The position numbers and the translations under genes were made by a program. A stretch of DNA of 64,000 bases from Rhizobium leguminosarum bv. viciae USDA 2370 (GTDB lineage: Bacteria; Pseudomonadota; Alphaproteobacteria; Rhizobiales; Rhizobiaceae): NCBI RefSeq assembly GCF_002008365.1, contig NZ_MRDL01000001.1, positions 248,001 to 312,000 on the forward strand. The letters are read 5' to 3'. Numbering within the stretch: position 1 is the first letter of the stretch; each line of letters begins with the position of its first letter. Below the pieces are notes generated by a model, which was not told the origin of the DNA, searched no databases, and saw only the letters and a list, made by a program, of their open reading frames with translations. Below, piece by piece: positions 15,650 to 23,596 of the stretch.

Positions 15650-16259
15650 TCAAGCGCTTCTTCCCGACGGCGAAGCGAGAGATGCCGCCGAAGAGATCAC
15701 GGTTCAGACAGGACAGAATTTGCGGCGCATTCGCACCCGCCGCGGCTACTCCCTGGACCGGCTGGCAAAGATCGCCGGCGTCAGCCGCGCCATGCTCGGG
15801 CAAATCGAGACGGGCAAAAGCAGCCCGACATTGAGCATTCTCTCGAAGATTGCACTTGCTCTCGGTATTCCCTGCGCCGCTCTGATCGCCGAACGCGGCG
15901 ACACCTCGATCATTACAGTACCGCGGGCAAGATCGAAGATCCTCGCCTCTTCCGAAGGGCGCTTCCGGACACGGGCTCTTTTCCCCTTCGAAAGCGAAAG
16001 AAAGGTGGAATTCTACGAGCTCAGGATCGCTCCGCACCATACCGAAAGCGCCGATCCCCATCAGCATGGAACGGTCGAAAATCTGGTCGTTGCTCAGGGC
16101 ACCGTCGAAATCATCGCCGGCAAGCAGGCACCCCATATTCTGGGTGAAGGCGATGCCATCATCTTCGATGCAGACGTGCCGCACATCTACCGCAACATGA
16201 CGGGAACGGAAGCAATCCTCTACCTAGTCACGACCTATCTCGAAGACGTTCGCGTCTGA
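15639..16259 (+). CDS. XRE family regulator with cupin sensor domain
   Basis: A 206-residue regulator. The HTH domain (about 25-78) reads QNLRRIRTRRGYSLDRLAKIAGVSRAML followed by IETGKSSPTLSILSKIALALG. The C-terminal cupin barrel (about 130-200) contains PHQHGTVENLVVAQGTVEI and GEGDAIIFDADVPHIYRN, with histidines that can bind a metal. This architecture is common in regulators of amino-acid and sulfur metabolism. ATG 15639 is chosen for its overlap with the upstream small gene. It is convergent with the Met-rich gene and separated from it by a terminator. Confidence 0.88.
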   Translation: MASDQALLPDGEARDAAEEITVQTGQNLRRIRTRRGYSLDRLAKIAGVSRAMLGQIETGKSSPTLSILSKIALALGIPCAALIAERGDTSIITVPRARSKILASSEGRFRTRALFPFESERKVEFYELRIAPHHTESADPHQHGTVENLVVAQGTVEIIAGKQAPHILGEGDAIIFDADVPHIYRNMTGTEAILYLVTTYLEDVRV

Positions 16260-16265
16260 CACAAA

Positions 16266-16291
16266 AAGAGCCCCCGTCTCCGGAGGCTCTT
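16266..16291. terminator. Bidirectional terminator
   Basis: An 11-bp stem with one mismatch (AAGAGCCCCCG / CGGAGGCTCTT, loop TCTC). On the minus strand it is followed by a short T run (TTTTTGTGT), so it is a good rho-independent terminator for the Met-rich gene. In the plus direction the tail is weaker. Confidence 0.75.
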
Positions 16292-16317
16292 GGTCGTTTC
16301 CTTGAGAGGCGGATGGC

Positions 16318-16647
16318 TCAGGCGGCCATCATGCAGCACATCATCATGCCGCCGCAGTTCATCATCATCGGCATGCCGCTGGACATCATACGCTTGCAGC
16401 ATTCCATGAACATGTCCTTGTCCATGCCTTCCATCGGCTTCATTTCGCAGACCATGCCCTCGGCGGTCATCGTGCATTTCATGGAGCCCATCATCATCAT
16501 CATCGGCATGGAGGCCATCATCGGCATCATCGCGCCGTTCATCATGGGCATGCCTGACATCATCGGCATCATTCCACCCATCATCGGGTTCATCATGGCG
16601 GGCATCATGTTGTTCATCATCGGCATCATGTTCATGGCGGGGTTCAT
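16318..16647 (-). CDS. Extremely methionine-rich, cysteine-containing protein
   Basis: The 109-residue product has 48 methionines (44%) and 7 cysteines. The first 55 residues are MM/MP/NM repeats (for example NPMMGGMMPMMSGMPMM). The second half is a Cys-containing module (MKCTMTAEGMVCEM, FMECCKRMMSS, NCGGMMMCCMMAA end). There is no signal peptide. ATG 16647 is chosen because GGAGAGA precedes it by about 7 bases and a terminator follows the stop. Met- and Cys-rich proteins commonly bind Cu(I) or other soft metals. A sulfur-reserve role is a second possibility given the sulfur genes nearby. Both are inference; no family was recognised. Confidence 0.75.
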   Translation of the reverse strand: MNPAMNMMPMMNNMMPAMMNPMMGGMMPMMSGMPMMNGAMMPMMASMPMMMMMGSMKCTMTAEGMVCEMKPMEGMDKDMFMECCKRMMSSGMPMMMNCGGMMMCCMMAA

Positions 16648-16929
16648 TGTCTCTCTCCGGTCAATATCGTAGCGTTTCGTGTTTCGATGAAACTGGAGAT
16701 AAAAGAACCAATTGCAGCAAACAATGTAAAAAAATCTTCCCCTATATTTTCCTCCAATAGAATGGAACGGTTTCGATGGGAATGTGCAATCTTGCCAAGA
16801 TAACGGAATTCCATCCGCTATCATCGCCAGAGCGGGACGATCGTTCTGAACAGTCTCCCTGAATACGCCAGGAGAATTAAGTCCCCCACGCCATTGTGAG
16901 GGACTTTCTGAAAGTCTGGCGTTTCCGAA

Positions 16930-17973
16930 CTAAGTTTCCGATATCTCGACCGACAGATCCGGGCCGAGCGCCTGCAGGAAGCTAGCGGCATCGAAAATGG
17001 CTGCCGGCGCCTTTGCGCCGATATCGCGGATGCGCCCCGAGAGGATACGCTGGACCGCTTCACAGATGATCGGCGCCGTGACGGCGTAGATGTCTTGTCC
17101 CTGTGCGACAATCTGACGGCGCACGTCACCCTGCGTGACGATCACTTCTACGGCAAAGCGCTGCGCCGAACGCCCGGATTCGTCGACTGCCTGCGGCGGA
17201 GGCGTCGACGAGTCGCGGACATCCCGCAGAGCGACTGTGCTCAAGAAGGTGTGCAGTTCCTTCGTCCGGACGTGCCGGGCGATCAGCGGCACTTCCGAAA
17301 AGGGAAGCTCGACGAAAGTCTGCCGACCGAACGGGGCCGGTAAAGTCGACACCCTTTCAGCAGGCGGTTGAGGCACCGGCTCCAGCTGCCCACCGCTGAC
17401 GGCCAGGCGCCGTGCAGTGTTTCTTTCTCCGGTAACGCGTGTGCCTCTCGTCGGGAGCCAGCTGTCGAGCGCAACTCGAATTTCGATGTCGTCGGCGTGC
17501 TCCCACTCGTCCATGACAGCTGCCACGAGCAGGTCGGCCAAGCCGCCATAGAAACCCATGGCCGGGATGACGGCTGTGCCCGCTTCCCGGGCCGCAACCT
17601 CATGCCTCTCGAACGTGGCCTGCACACTCGGTTGCTCGGCCGTCACGTCGAGATAATGAATTCCCGCTCGCAACGCGGCACGCACCACTGCGTCGGCGGT
17701 GTCCATGAACGGGCCGGCGCAGTTGATGACCGCCGCCGCGCCGGCTAGCGCCCTGTCCAATTCCCCGTCATCCTCGACCGCTGCTTCGCGGCATTCGATG
17801 CCGCGCTCCGCAAAGCCCGCAGCCGCCAGCCGCTCGGCATTCCGTCCAACCGCGATGGGCTTGAGACCGCGCCGCAACAGTTCGGCTACGACAAAACGAC
17901 CGGTATGGCCGTTCGCTCCCAAGACCGCGATAGATTGGGACGTCTCCGTGATGTCGGCTTCGTAAATGGTCAT
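16930..17973 (-). CDS. Saccharopine dehydrogenase-like NAD(P)-binding protein
   Basis: A 347-residue protein with an N-terminal Rossmann fold (SIAVLGANGHTGRFVVAELL, about residues 14-33) of the saccharopine dehydrogenase/trans-acting enoyl reductase type. Further matches are AAAVINCAGPFMDTADAVVRAAL near 80-102, HYLDVTAEQP near 106 and a GFYGGLADLL motif near 140. ATG 17973 has GGAG 6 bases upstream. It is divergent from a TetR gene, and both starts flank a perfect 14-bp inverted repeat. It is probably the regulator's target. The reaction is unknown; members reduce or oxidise small carbonyl compounds. Confidence 0.85.
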   Translation of the reverse strand: MTIYEADITETSQSIAVLGANGHTGRFVVAELLRRGLKPIAVGRNAERLAAAGFAERGIECREAAVEDDGELDRALAGAAAVINCAGPFMDTADAVVRAALRAGIHYLDVTAEQPSVQATFERHEVAAREAGTAVIPAMGFYGGLADLLVAAVMDEWEHADDIEIRVALDSWLPTRGTRVTGERNTARRLAVSGGQLEPVPQPPAERVSTLPAPFGRQTFVELPFSEVPLIARHVRTKELHTFLSTVALRDVRDSSTPPPQAVDESGRSAQRFAVEVIVTQGDVRRQIVAQGQDIYAVTAPIICEAVQRILSGRIRDIGAKAPAAIFDAASFLQALGPDLSVEISET

Positions 17974-17985
17974 TGTTTTCTCCAT

Positions 17986-18031
17986 CGCTACAGACCTGTC
18001 TGTACCCAATAAAACATACAGGTCTGTAGCG
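17986..18031. promoter_or_regulatory. Inverted-repeat operator for the TetR/reductase pair
   Basis: Two perfect 14-bp arms (CGCTACAGACCTGT at 17986-17999 and its complement at 18018-18031) are separated by 18 bases. The motif ACAGACCTGTCTGT inside the left arm and spacer is itself nearly palindromic. The site lies between the divergent genes and so could control both. Confidence 0.75.
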
Positions 18032-18076
18032 TGTCAATCCGTTTGCTGTTATGCTGGCGACATTGGAGGTACACGA

Positions 18077-18673
18077 ATGTCGAAAAGCGCAACGAACTCC
18101 CGTGCCTCTGGCGGCAACGAGGTGCGGGATAGGATTCTCGAGACGGCGTCGGAACTCTTTTACCGGCGCGGCGTGCGTGCTGTCGGTGTCGATCTGGTGG
18201 TCGAAAAATCCGGCGTCGCCAAAACCAGCCTCTACCGCCATTTCGGCACGAAGGACGAGCTCATCGCGGCCTTCCTCAAGCGCGAAGACCTAGACTTCTG
18301 GAGCACCTGGGATCGCGTGACGGAACAGCATTCGGACGATGCCGAGGCCATGCTCGATGCACATTTTGAGTGGATCGGCGAACGGGTCGGGCGGGAAAAC
18401 TACCGAGGCTGTCCGCAGATCAACACCGCAGCCGAATTTCCCGAAGCGGATCACCCTGCCCGCAAGGTCGCCGAAGCCCACATGCGCGAGATGCGGCGGC
18501 GTCTGAAGACCATCGCCGAGGGGCTTGCGGTTGCCGCGCCCGATCGGCTCGCCGGTCAACTCGCGGTTCTGATCAACGGCGCCTTTGTCAGCATGCAGCT
18601 CTTTGAGCCCGGCGAGGCCACCGGTTTGCTCCGCGATGCAGCGCACGCCCTGATCGCCGCCAGCCGTAGCTGA
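18077..18673 (+). CDS. TetR/AcrR family transcriptional regulator
   Basis: A 198-residue regulator. The N-terminal HTH (about 15-60) reads RDRILETASELFYRRGVRAVGVD, then SGVAKTSLYRHFGTKDELIAAFL, the hallmark of TetR proteins. The C-terminal helical ligand domain contains the YRGCPQINTAAEF motif typical of a subgroup with this cysteine near residue 114. ATG 18077 has GGAGGT 6 bases upstream. It is divergent from the saccharopine dehydrogenase-like gene and is likely its repressor and autorepressor through the inverted repeat at 17986-18031. Confidence 0.92.
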   Translation: MSKSATNSRASGGNEVRDRILETASELFYRRGVRAVGVDLVVEKSGVAKTSLYRHFGTKDELIAAFLKREDLDFWSTWDRVTEQHSDDAEAMLDAHFEWIGERVGRENYRGCPQINTAAEFPEADHPARKVAEAHMREMRRRLKTIAEGLAVAAPDRLAGQLAVLINGAFVSMQLFEPGEATGLLRDAAHALIAASRS

Positions 18674-18815
18674 TCACACTGGACATCCGCTGAAAGTGCA
18701 AATTGCAGAGCTGTGAAATGGGGGCAACAGGAAGCCGCAATACAGGGCGACTGAGCAGCCCCCAAATCCCGGCTTTTCAAACATTATAGTGACGGGTCCG
18801 GCTCAGGTAGAAATT

Positions 18816-19730
18816 TTAGGAATGATGAGGATGCGTCGGATCGTCGTGCGGCTTCAGGAAAAACCGACGCGCGATGTCCCAATAGCCATCATAGACAAGC
18901 CCGCCATTCGAACGGACGAGCGTATCGCGGTTTTTGCGATAGACCGCCGGAAGGCGATACCAGGAGATGCCCGGCCGGCGATGATGGAGAACGTGCAGGT
19001 TGTTGTAGAGAAACAACAAGCCGAAGAGATAGCTGTTTTCGACGATGGCGGTGCGTTCCTCATGGCTGTCGGCATATCTGTGCTCGGCATAGGATCTGAG
19101 CCGCGTCATCGCAGCACCCGTATAGACGAAAGCAAGATAAAGCCAAAGCGGCATGCCGCAGATGACGGTCGCCCAGAAAAGAACGGCGGCAACGGCGATG
19201 CCGTGCACACCCCATATCCGCCGTCGTCCCGGTTCGTTCGCCCGTACCAGCTGCCCTTCCTGCCCAAGGAAACTCAAAAGCATCACCGCAGGGCCGATGG
19301 TCAAACGGCCGAACAGGGTGGTGTTCCACCGTGCCAGCAACCTGCCGGTCGCGCCGAGCTGGTCCCAGGTGGCCTTGGTAAAATAGGAGGATTCCGGATC
19401 TTCGATCGGATCGGTCAGATATTCGTCGCGATGATGCTCCAGATGGCTTTCCCTATAGATCGGATAAGGCAGCCACAGCGACAGCGGTATCGACCCGATC
19501 GCGTCGTTTATGCCTTGGTTTCCCGTCGGATGGCCGTGAATGACTTCGTGCTGAAGGGATCCATGCCAGGCAATCAACCAGCCTCCGGCAATCACGGCCA
19601 TGATCAGCGGCAATGATTGCCACCACCAGGTGAGCGCAAGAAATCCGCCATGGATGACGAGTGCGAGAATGACGGTCGGCCATTCCGTCGAACGCGACGG
19701 AATAATGGCTTGCGAAGTCCTGTCGAGCAT
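18816..19730 (-). CDS. Fatty acid desaturase family membrane protein
   Basis: A 304-residue integral membrane di-iron enzyme. The three histidine boxes are present: HGSLQHEVIH (56-65), HLEHH (96-100) and HVLHH (246-250). About four hydrophobic segments surround them (21-35, 40-55, 140-155, 180-210). Such enzymes desaturate or hydroxylate acyl chains or related substrates using O2. It follows the DsbA-like isomerase gene by 128 bases on the same strand. Its own promoter region carries a CTA-N9-TAG dyad (19793-19811), suggesting common control with the oxygenase operon upstream. Confidence 0.9.
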   Translation of the reverse strand: MLDRTSQAIIPSRSTEWPTVILALVIHGGFLALTWWWQSLPLIMAVIAGGWLIAWHGSLQHEVIHGHPTGNQGINDAIGSIPLSLWLPYPIYRESHLEHHRDEYLTDPIEDPESSYFTKATWDQLGATGRLLARWNTTLFGRLTIGPAVMLLSFLGQEGQLVRANEPGRRRIWGVHGIAVAAVLFWATVICGMPLWLYLAFVYTGAAMTRLRSYAEHRYADSHEERTAIVENSYLFGLLFLYNNLHVLHHRRPGISWYRLPAVYRKNRDTLVRSNGGLVYDGYWDIARRFFLKPHDDPTHPHHS

Positions 19731-19792
19731 GCGTGTGATTTTTCCCCATCAACCACACCAATCTATCGCAGGGCATCAGCGATAGAGAATAA

Positions 19793-19811
19793 AGCTATCT
19801 ATTTTATAGAT
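19793..19811. promoter_or_regulatory. CTA-N9-TAG dyad upstream of desaturase
   Basis: AGCTA, nine bases (tctatttta), TAGAT, located 63 bases before the desaturase start. It is the weakest full copy of the shared motif. The inner ATCTATTTTATAGAT is also a perfect short palindrome. Confidence 0.4.
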
Positions 19812-19858
19812 TTATTTGAAAAAATCCGTCTCAATCCGATCGGATTGCTCGCTCGAGT

Positions 19859-20491
19859 CTAAGGCTTGTCACCACGAAGATGGCGTTCAAGGAAGGGCAA
19901 ATTGTCCTGTCCCCAATAGATCTCGCCATCATAGACATAGGTGGGAAAGCCGAAGACGCCGCTGTCGCGCGCATGCACGCGGTCTGCCGACCATTTGTTC
20001 TGGACATCGTCGTCGGCTTGTCGCCGGAGGAGTGTTGCGCCGTCGAAACCCGCTGATGTCACGATCGCCTCGCGCACGTCGGGCTTGCCGATATCCCTCG
20101 CCTCGCTCCAGAAGGCATGCTGCAGGGCGCGGGCAACGCCGATCCAATCCTGTCCGTCGAGATAGGCCGCAATCACGAAGAGGGATGCCGGCGTCGGATC
20201 GCTCAAATCCGGGCGATGTTCGAGCCGCAGTTCCTTGCCGCGCACGCGCGCCCAGCGCTTGAGGTCCCGCGTCCAGTAAGCGCGCCGGATCTCCGGGCGA
20301 TTGCGCGAAAAGATACCGCCATTTTCCTCGACCACCGTCGTCAAATAGGGCGTGATGACGACGTCGTTCTTTGCCGCAAGTTCGGCGAAGACGTCGAAGC
20401 CGATGTAGGACCAGGGCGAGCCGATAGAAAAGAAGTACTCTACTGATTTGGTCACTGATGCATGTTCCCTACGAGGTGATTGTTCTGGCAT
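19859..20491 (-). CDS. DsbA-family / 2-hydroxychromene-2-carboxylate isomerase-like protein
   Basis: A 210-residue thioredoxin-fold protein of the HCCA isomerase/GST-kappa group. It shows VEYFFSIGSPWSYIGFDVF near residues 17-35 with the active-site serine in SPWSY, and the C-terminal GVFGFPTYVYDGEIYWGQDNLPFLE typical of the family. Members use glutathione as a cofactor. It lies 19 bases after a luciferase-like monooxygenase gene and is probably the last gene of the long operon starting near 29.5 kb. The start is uncertain: ATG 20491 has no clear ribosome binding site, and a GTG 12 codons downstream is possible. Confidence 0.85.
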   Translation of the reverse strand: MPEQSPRREHASVTKSVEYFFSIGSPWSYIGFDVFAELAAKNDVVITPYLTTVVEENGGIFSRNRPEIRRAYWTRDLKRWARVRGKELRLEHRPDLSDPTPASLFVIAAYLDGQDWIGVARALQHAFWSEARDIGKPDVREAIVTSAGFDGATLLRRQADDDVQNKWSADRVHARDSGVFGFPTYVYDGEIYWGQDNLPFLERHLRGDKP

Positions 20492-20510
20492 CGAATGGTC
20501 GACGGCATTT

Positions 20511-21548
20511 TCAGGAAGCGGATCTAACTTCGGATTGGGCTTTCCATCCGAGTTCCGGTGCGATCAGCGTCACGAAGTCGTGGAGAATCTGTCGATACTC
20601 CTCGTGCTCGAACTCGTAAGGGAGCTCCAGCCTCAACTCACCGACCTCAGGCAAGATCGGATCGGCAAAAAGCTGCGCCAATATCTCGTCCGAGGTGCCG
20701 ACGACATCACGGGCGAACAGGGTGCGCCGCTCGCCCTGCGGTGAAAGGGTTCGCTCATGACGGCCATCGGCATAGTCTCGATACCGGCGCCGCGTTGCGG
20801 CATCGGCGCTATCGAAAGGCACGATGACGCGGCCCAGCGCGACCCGGCGCTGCGTGCCGGCGGCGCGATAGGTTTGGATCAGCCGCGATTGCGCGGTGAA
20901 GAAATCATCGGTCCCGTCGCCCGTTATCACATTGCCGGTCAACAGGTTGAAGCCATTGCGGCCGGCCCATTCGGCCGAGCGCTGCGACCCGCCGCCATAC
21001 CAGATCCGGTCGATCAGGCCCTTGGCATAGGGCTGCAGCCGTGGCCGCTGCGGACCGAAGGGCGTCTTGATCAAGGTCTGCTCGTCGCCGAGATAAGTGC
21101 CACGCAGATTGTCGGCAAAGCGCAGCACGCGATCATGCGAGAAATCGTAACCCGTCCAGTCGCCGTCGAAGACAAGCGGAGCGATCAGCTCGGCGTGCAG
21201 CGGCCGGCCGGCGCTGACGCCGATATTCAGCCGCCCGCGCGACAGAACATCGACGGTGGCGAGATCTTCGGCCAGCCGGTAAGGGCTCTCGTAACCGATC
21301 GGGATGACCGCGGTTCCAAGCTCGATCCGGCTGGTTCGCTGCGTCGCTGCCGCCAGGAAGGCGCTCGCGGAAGAGATTCCAGGCTCCAGGTGCCGCTGCC
21401 GGACCCAGGCACTGTCGAAGCCCAGATCTTCGCCATATTGCAGCTGCTCAAGCGTCTGCTCCAAGCCCGACAAAGGATCGCCGTCGGGATAATTGCCGGG
21501 TGTGAGGAAGCCGATATGGCTGATGGATATGTTGCCCACGCGTGCCAT
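20511..21548 (-). CDS. Luciferase-like (LLM) monooxygenase
   Basis: A 345-residue LLM-class flavin-dependent oxidoreductase. Typical segments are ISHIGFLTPGNY at the start, GLEQTLEQLQYGEDLGFDSAWVRQRH near 28-53, RIELGTAVIPIGYESPYRLAEDLATVDVLSRGRLNIGV near 73-110 and WYGGGSQRSAEWAG near 182. It uses reduced flavin and O2. It sits immediately after two amino-acid-type binding-protein genes (8-base gap) in the presumed S-alkylcysteine operon. A role in oxidative cleavage of a thioether or related compound is inferred from the context. Confidence 0.88.
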   Translation of the reverse strand: MARVGNISISHIGFLTPGNYPDGDPLSGLEQTLEQLQYGEDLGFDSAWVRQRHLEPGISSASAFLAAATQRTSRIELGTAVIPIGYESPYRLAEDLATVDVLSRGRLNIGVSAGRPLHAELIAPLVFDGDWTGYDFSHDRVLRFADNLRGTYLGDEQTLIKTPFGPQRPRLQPYAKGLIDRIWYGGGSQRSAEWAGRNGFNLLTGNVITGDGTDDFFTAQSRLIQTYRAAGTQRRVALGRVIVPFDSADAATRRRYRDYADGRHERTLSPQGERRTLFARDVVGTSDEILAQLFADPILPEVGELRLELPYEFEHEEYRQILHDFVTLIAPELGWKAQSEVRSAS

Positions 21549-21555
21549 CCGATGA

Positions 21556-22491
21556 TCAGTATTTCGGCAGGCCGGGCGGGTTGGTCTCGGATGCCGGCAG
21601 GGCTTCCTCGGAGAGATGCCAGTGGTCGAGTATCTTCGCGTAGGTGCCGTCCTTGATCAGACCGTTGGTGGCAATGGTAAGCGCATCGGCCAGTCCGCTT
21701 CCTTTGCGAGTGGTGATCGCGACGTCCGAGCGATCCGGCCAGCCGGCGCTCAGCGTGCCGACGCGTTTGATGTTCTTGTCGCGCGCGGCGATGAAGACGA
21801 GCTGTGCATGCGGCTGGACGATGACATCGGCCCGGCCGGAACGCAGCGCGAGAAGGCTTGCCGCCTCGTCGTCGTAATATTGCAGCTCGATCGGTTTCAG
21901 GCCCGCTGCGACATCTTCCTCGCTCCATTTCACCAGGATACGCTCCTGGTTGGTGCCGGCCCCGACAACGATCCCGAGGCCCGCCGCATCCTTGGGCTCC
22001 TTGATCGAGGTTACAGGACTGTCGGATTTTACGAAGAAACCATGCAGGCCCTTGCGGTAGGTGGAAAAATCGAATTTTTCCTTGCGCTGCTCGGTGACCC
22101 CAACATTGGAGATGACGGCATCATACTTGCCCGAGGCGAGGCCGAGCGGCCAGTCGATCCAGGCGACCGGCACGATCTCCAGCGTCAGGCCAAGGCTGTC
22201 GGCGATGGCATAGGCATAATCGGGATCTGCCCCGACCACGGTCTTGGCGTCCGTGGCATAGGTCGCAAGCGGCGGGCCGCCGGGGCTGACGGCGATGGTG
22301 AACTTGCCGGGTGTGACGAACTTGAATTCCCTGGGGATTGCGGCAATCGCCGCATCGTTCCTGGCGGCGTGAAGCCGGCCTGGCTGCTCTGGGCTGAGGT
22401 CGAAATCCTCGGCTGCATGAGCTGCGCCGAAGAAAAGGGCCGACGCCATGGCGGCGATCAGCAGGGTCCGGAATGCCGGAAAGGCAATCAT
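21556..22491 (-). CDS. Amino-acid ABC transporter substrate-binding protein (paralog 1)
   Basis: A 311-residue family-3 solute-binding protein with a Sec signal peptide of about 26 residues (MASALFFGAAHAA region). It begins EDFDLSPEQPGRLHAARND and shares about half of its residues with the adjacent paralog, including VAWIDWPLGLASGKYDAVISNVGVTEQRKEKFDFSTYR. ATG 22491 is chosen at the signal peptide. It is one of two tandem binding proteins serving the permease-ATPase fusion next to them, which suggests two related amino-acid-like ligands. It likely binds cysteine derivatives, judging from the operon content (inference). Confidence 0.88.
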   Translation of the reverse strand: MIAFPAFRTLLIAAMASALFFGAAHAAEDFDLSPEQPGRLHAARNDAAIAAIPREFKFVTPGKFTIAVSPGGPPLATYATDAKTVVGADPDYAYAIADSLGLTLEIVPVAWIDWPLGLASGKYDAVISNVGVTEQRKEKFDFSTYRKGLHGFFVKSDSPVTSIKEPKDAAGLGIVVGAGTNQERILVKWSEEDVAAGLKPIELQYYDDEAASLLALRSGRADVIVQPHAQLVFIAARDKNIKRVGTLSAGWPDRSDVAITTRKGSGLADALTIATNGLIKDGTYAKILDHWHLSEEALPASETNPPGLPKY

Positions 22492-22523
22492 CGTCTTCAA
22501 TCTCCAAATTGTCAGGCGGGAAT

Positions 22524-22546
22524 GGCCGGCAGCATTGCCGCCGGCC
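22524..22546 (-). terminator. Intercistronic hairpin between the two binding-protein genes
   Basis: A 7-bp GC stem (GGCCGGC / GCCGGCC) with a further GC pairing inside, located between the stop of one binding-protein gene and the start of the next. No U-tract is present. It probably stabilises mRNA. Confidence 0.5.
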
Positions 22547-22559
22547 CAATAGGGATCGA

Positions 22560-23504
22560 TCAGGAGCCGCTCTTCGGCAGGCCCGGTGGGTTGGTCTGGG
22601 CCTTGTCGATCGCCTCCGGACCGAGGTTCCACGTATCGAGGATCTTCCGGTAAGCACCGCTGGCGATCAGGTCGTTAACGACATCGGTCAAGGGCGCGGC
22701 CAGGCCGCTGCCCTTGCGCGTGGTGACCGCAATTTCTGCGGTGATCGGCCAACCGCCGCTGACGGTGCCGACGAGCTTGGTCTTGCCGTTGATCCCCGCC
22801 GAATAGGCCTGCGTCGCGTTCACGCTGAAGACGGTGTCTGCTCTGCCCGACTGGACGGCAAGATCCTTGACCGCATCGTCGTCATAATATTGCACCTCGA
22901 TCGGCTTCAGGCCGGCGGCGACATTCTCACGATCCCATTCCAGCAGGATCTTCTCCTGGTTCGTGCCGGCATCGGTGATGACCTTCAGACCGGCAATATC
23001 TTTCGGCTGCTTGATCGAGGTGATCGAGCTGTCGGACTTGACGTAGAAGCCAAGCTCGTCCTTGCGATAGGTCGAGAAATCGAATTTCTCCTTGCGCTCT
23101 TCCGTTACCGTCACGTTCGAGATCACCGCGTCGAACTTTCCGGAGGTCAGCCCCAACGGCCAATCGGCCCAGGCGACGGAAACGAGTTCGAGCTTCAGGC
23201 CCAGGCTGTCGGCAATCGCCTGCGCCAGATCGACGTCGTAACCGATAACCGTCTTGGAATCGGAGGCATAATCATGCAGCGGAAGATTGCCGCTCGAGCT
23301 GATGCCGACGGTGAAGACGCCACTTTCGACGAAATTGAAGTCCTTGACTTCGGCAATGCGCTTCTCGTTCTTTTCCACCCGCAGCCGGTTGGGCTGCTCG
23401 GGGCTGAGATCGAACTTCTGCTGCGCCTGAGCGGAACCGAAACCGATCGCGGCAATGGTGACGGCTCCCGCTATCAGAAGCCTTGCCCTATCTGTAAATG
23501 TCAT
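22560..23504 (-). CDS. Amino-acid ABC transporter substrate-binding protein (paralog 2)
   Basis: A 314-residue family-3 binding protein with a signal peptide of about 28 residues ending AQA. Strong segments are QKFDLSPEQPNRLRVEKNE, VIGYDVDLAQAIADSLGL near 95 and DAVISNVTVTEERKEKFDFSTYR near 138. ATG 23504 is preceded by GGAGAAGGGGC. It is very similar to the downstream paralog at 21556, so the pair arose by tandem duplication. It follows the permease-ATPase fusion gene by 92 bases. Confidence 0.88.
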   Translation of the reverse strand: MTFTDRARLLIAGAVTIAAIGFGSAQAQQKFDLSPEQPNRLRVEKNEKRIAEVKDFNFVESGVFTVGISSSGNLPLHDYASDSKTVIGYDVDLAQAIADSLGLKLELVSVAWADWPLGLTSGKFDAVISNVTVTEERKEKFDFSTYRKDELGFYVKSDSSITSIKQPKDIAGLKVITDAGTNQEKILLEWDRENVAAGLKPIEVQYYDDDAVKDLAVQSGRADTVFSVNATQAYSAGINGKTKLVGTVSGGWPITAEIAVTTRKGSGLAAPLTDVVNDLIASGAYRKILDTWNLGPEAIDKAQTNPPGLPKSGS

Positions 23505-23596
23505 GCCCCTTCTCCATTTCATCTTTAGGTTGTGGTTATTGTTATTCGGCCGGAGCAGCCCGTCGCGGCCCGGCATTTCGCCAGCGCTATCAGGCG

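Noticed and set aside
16318..16647. CAT/ATC tandem repeats taken as a microsatellite or CRISPR-like array
   Set aside because: The repeats are explained by runs of methionine codons on the minus strand; no regular spacers are present.
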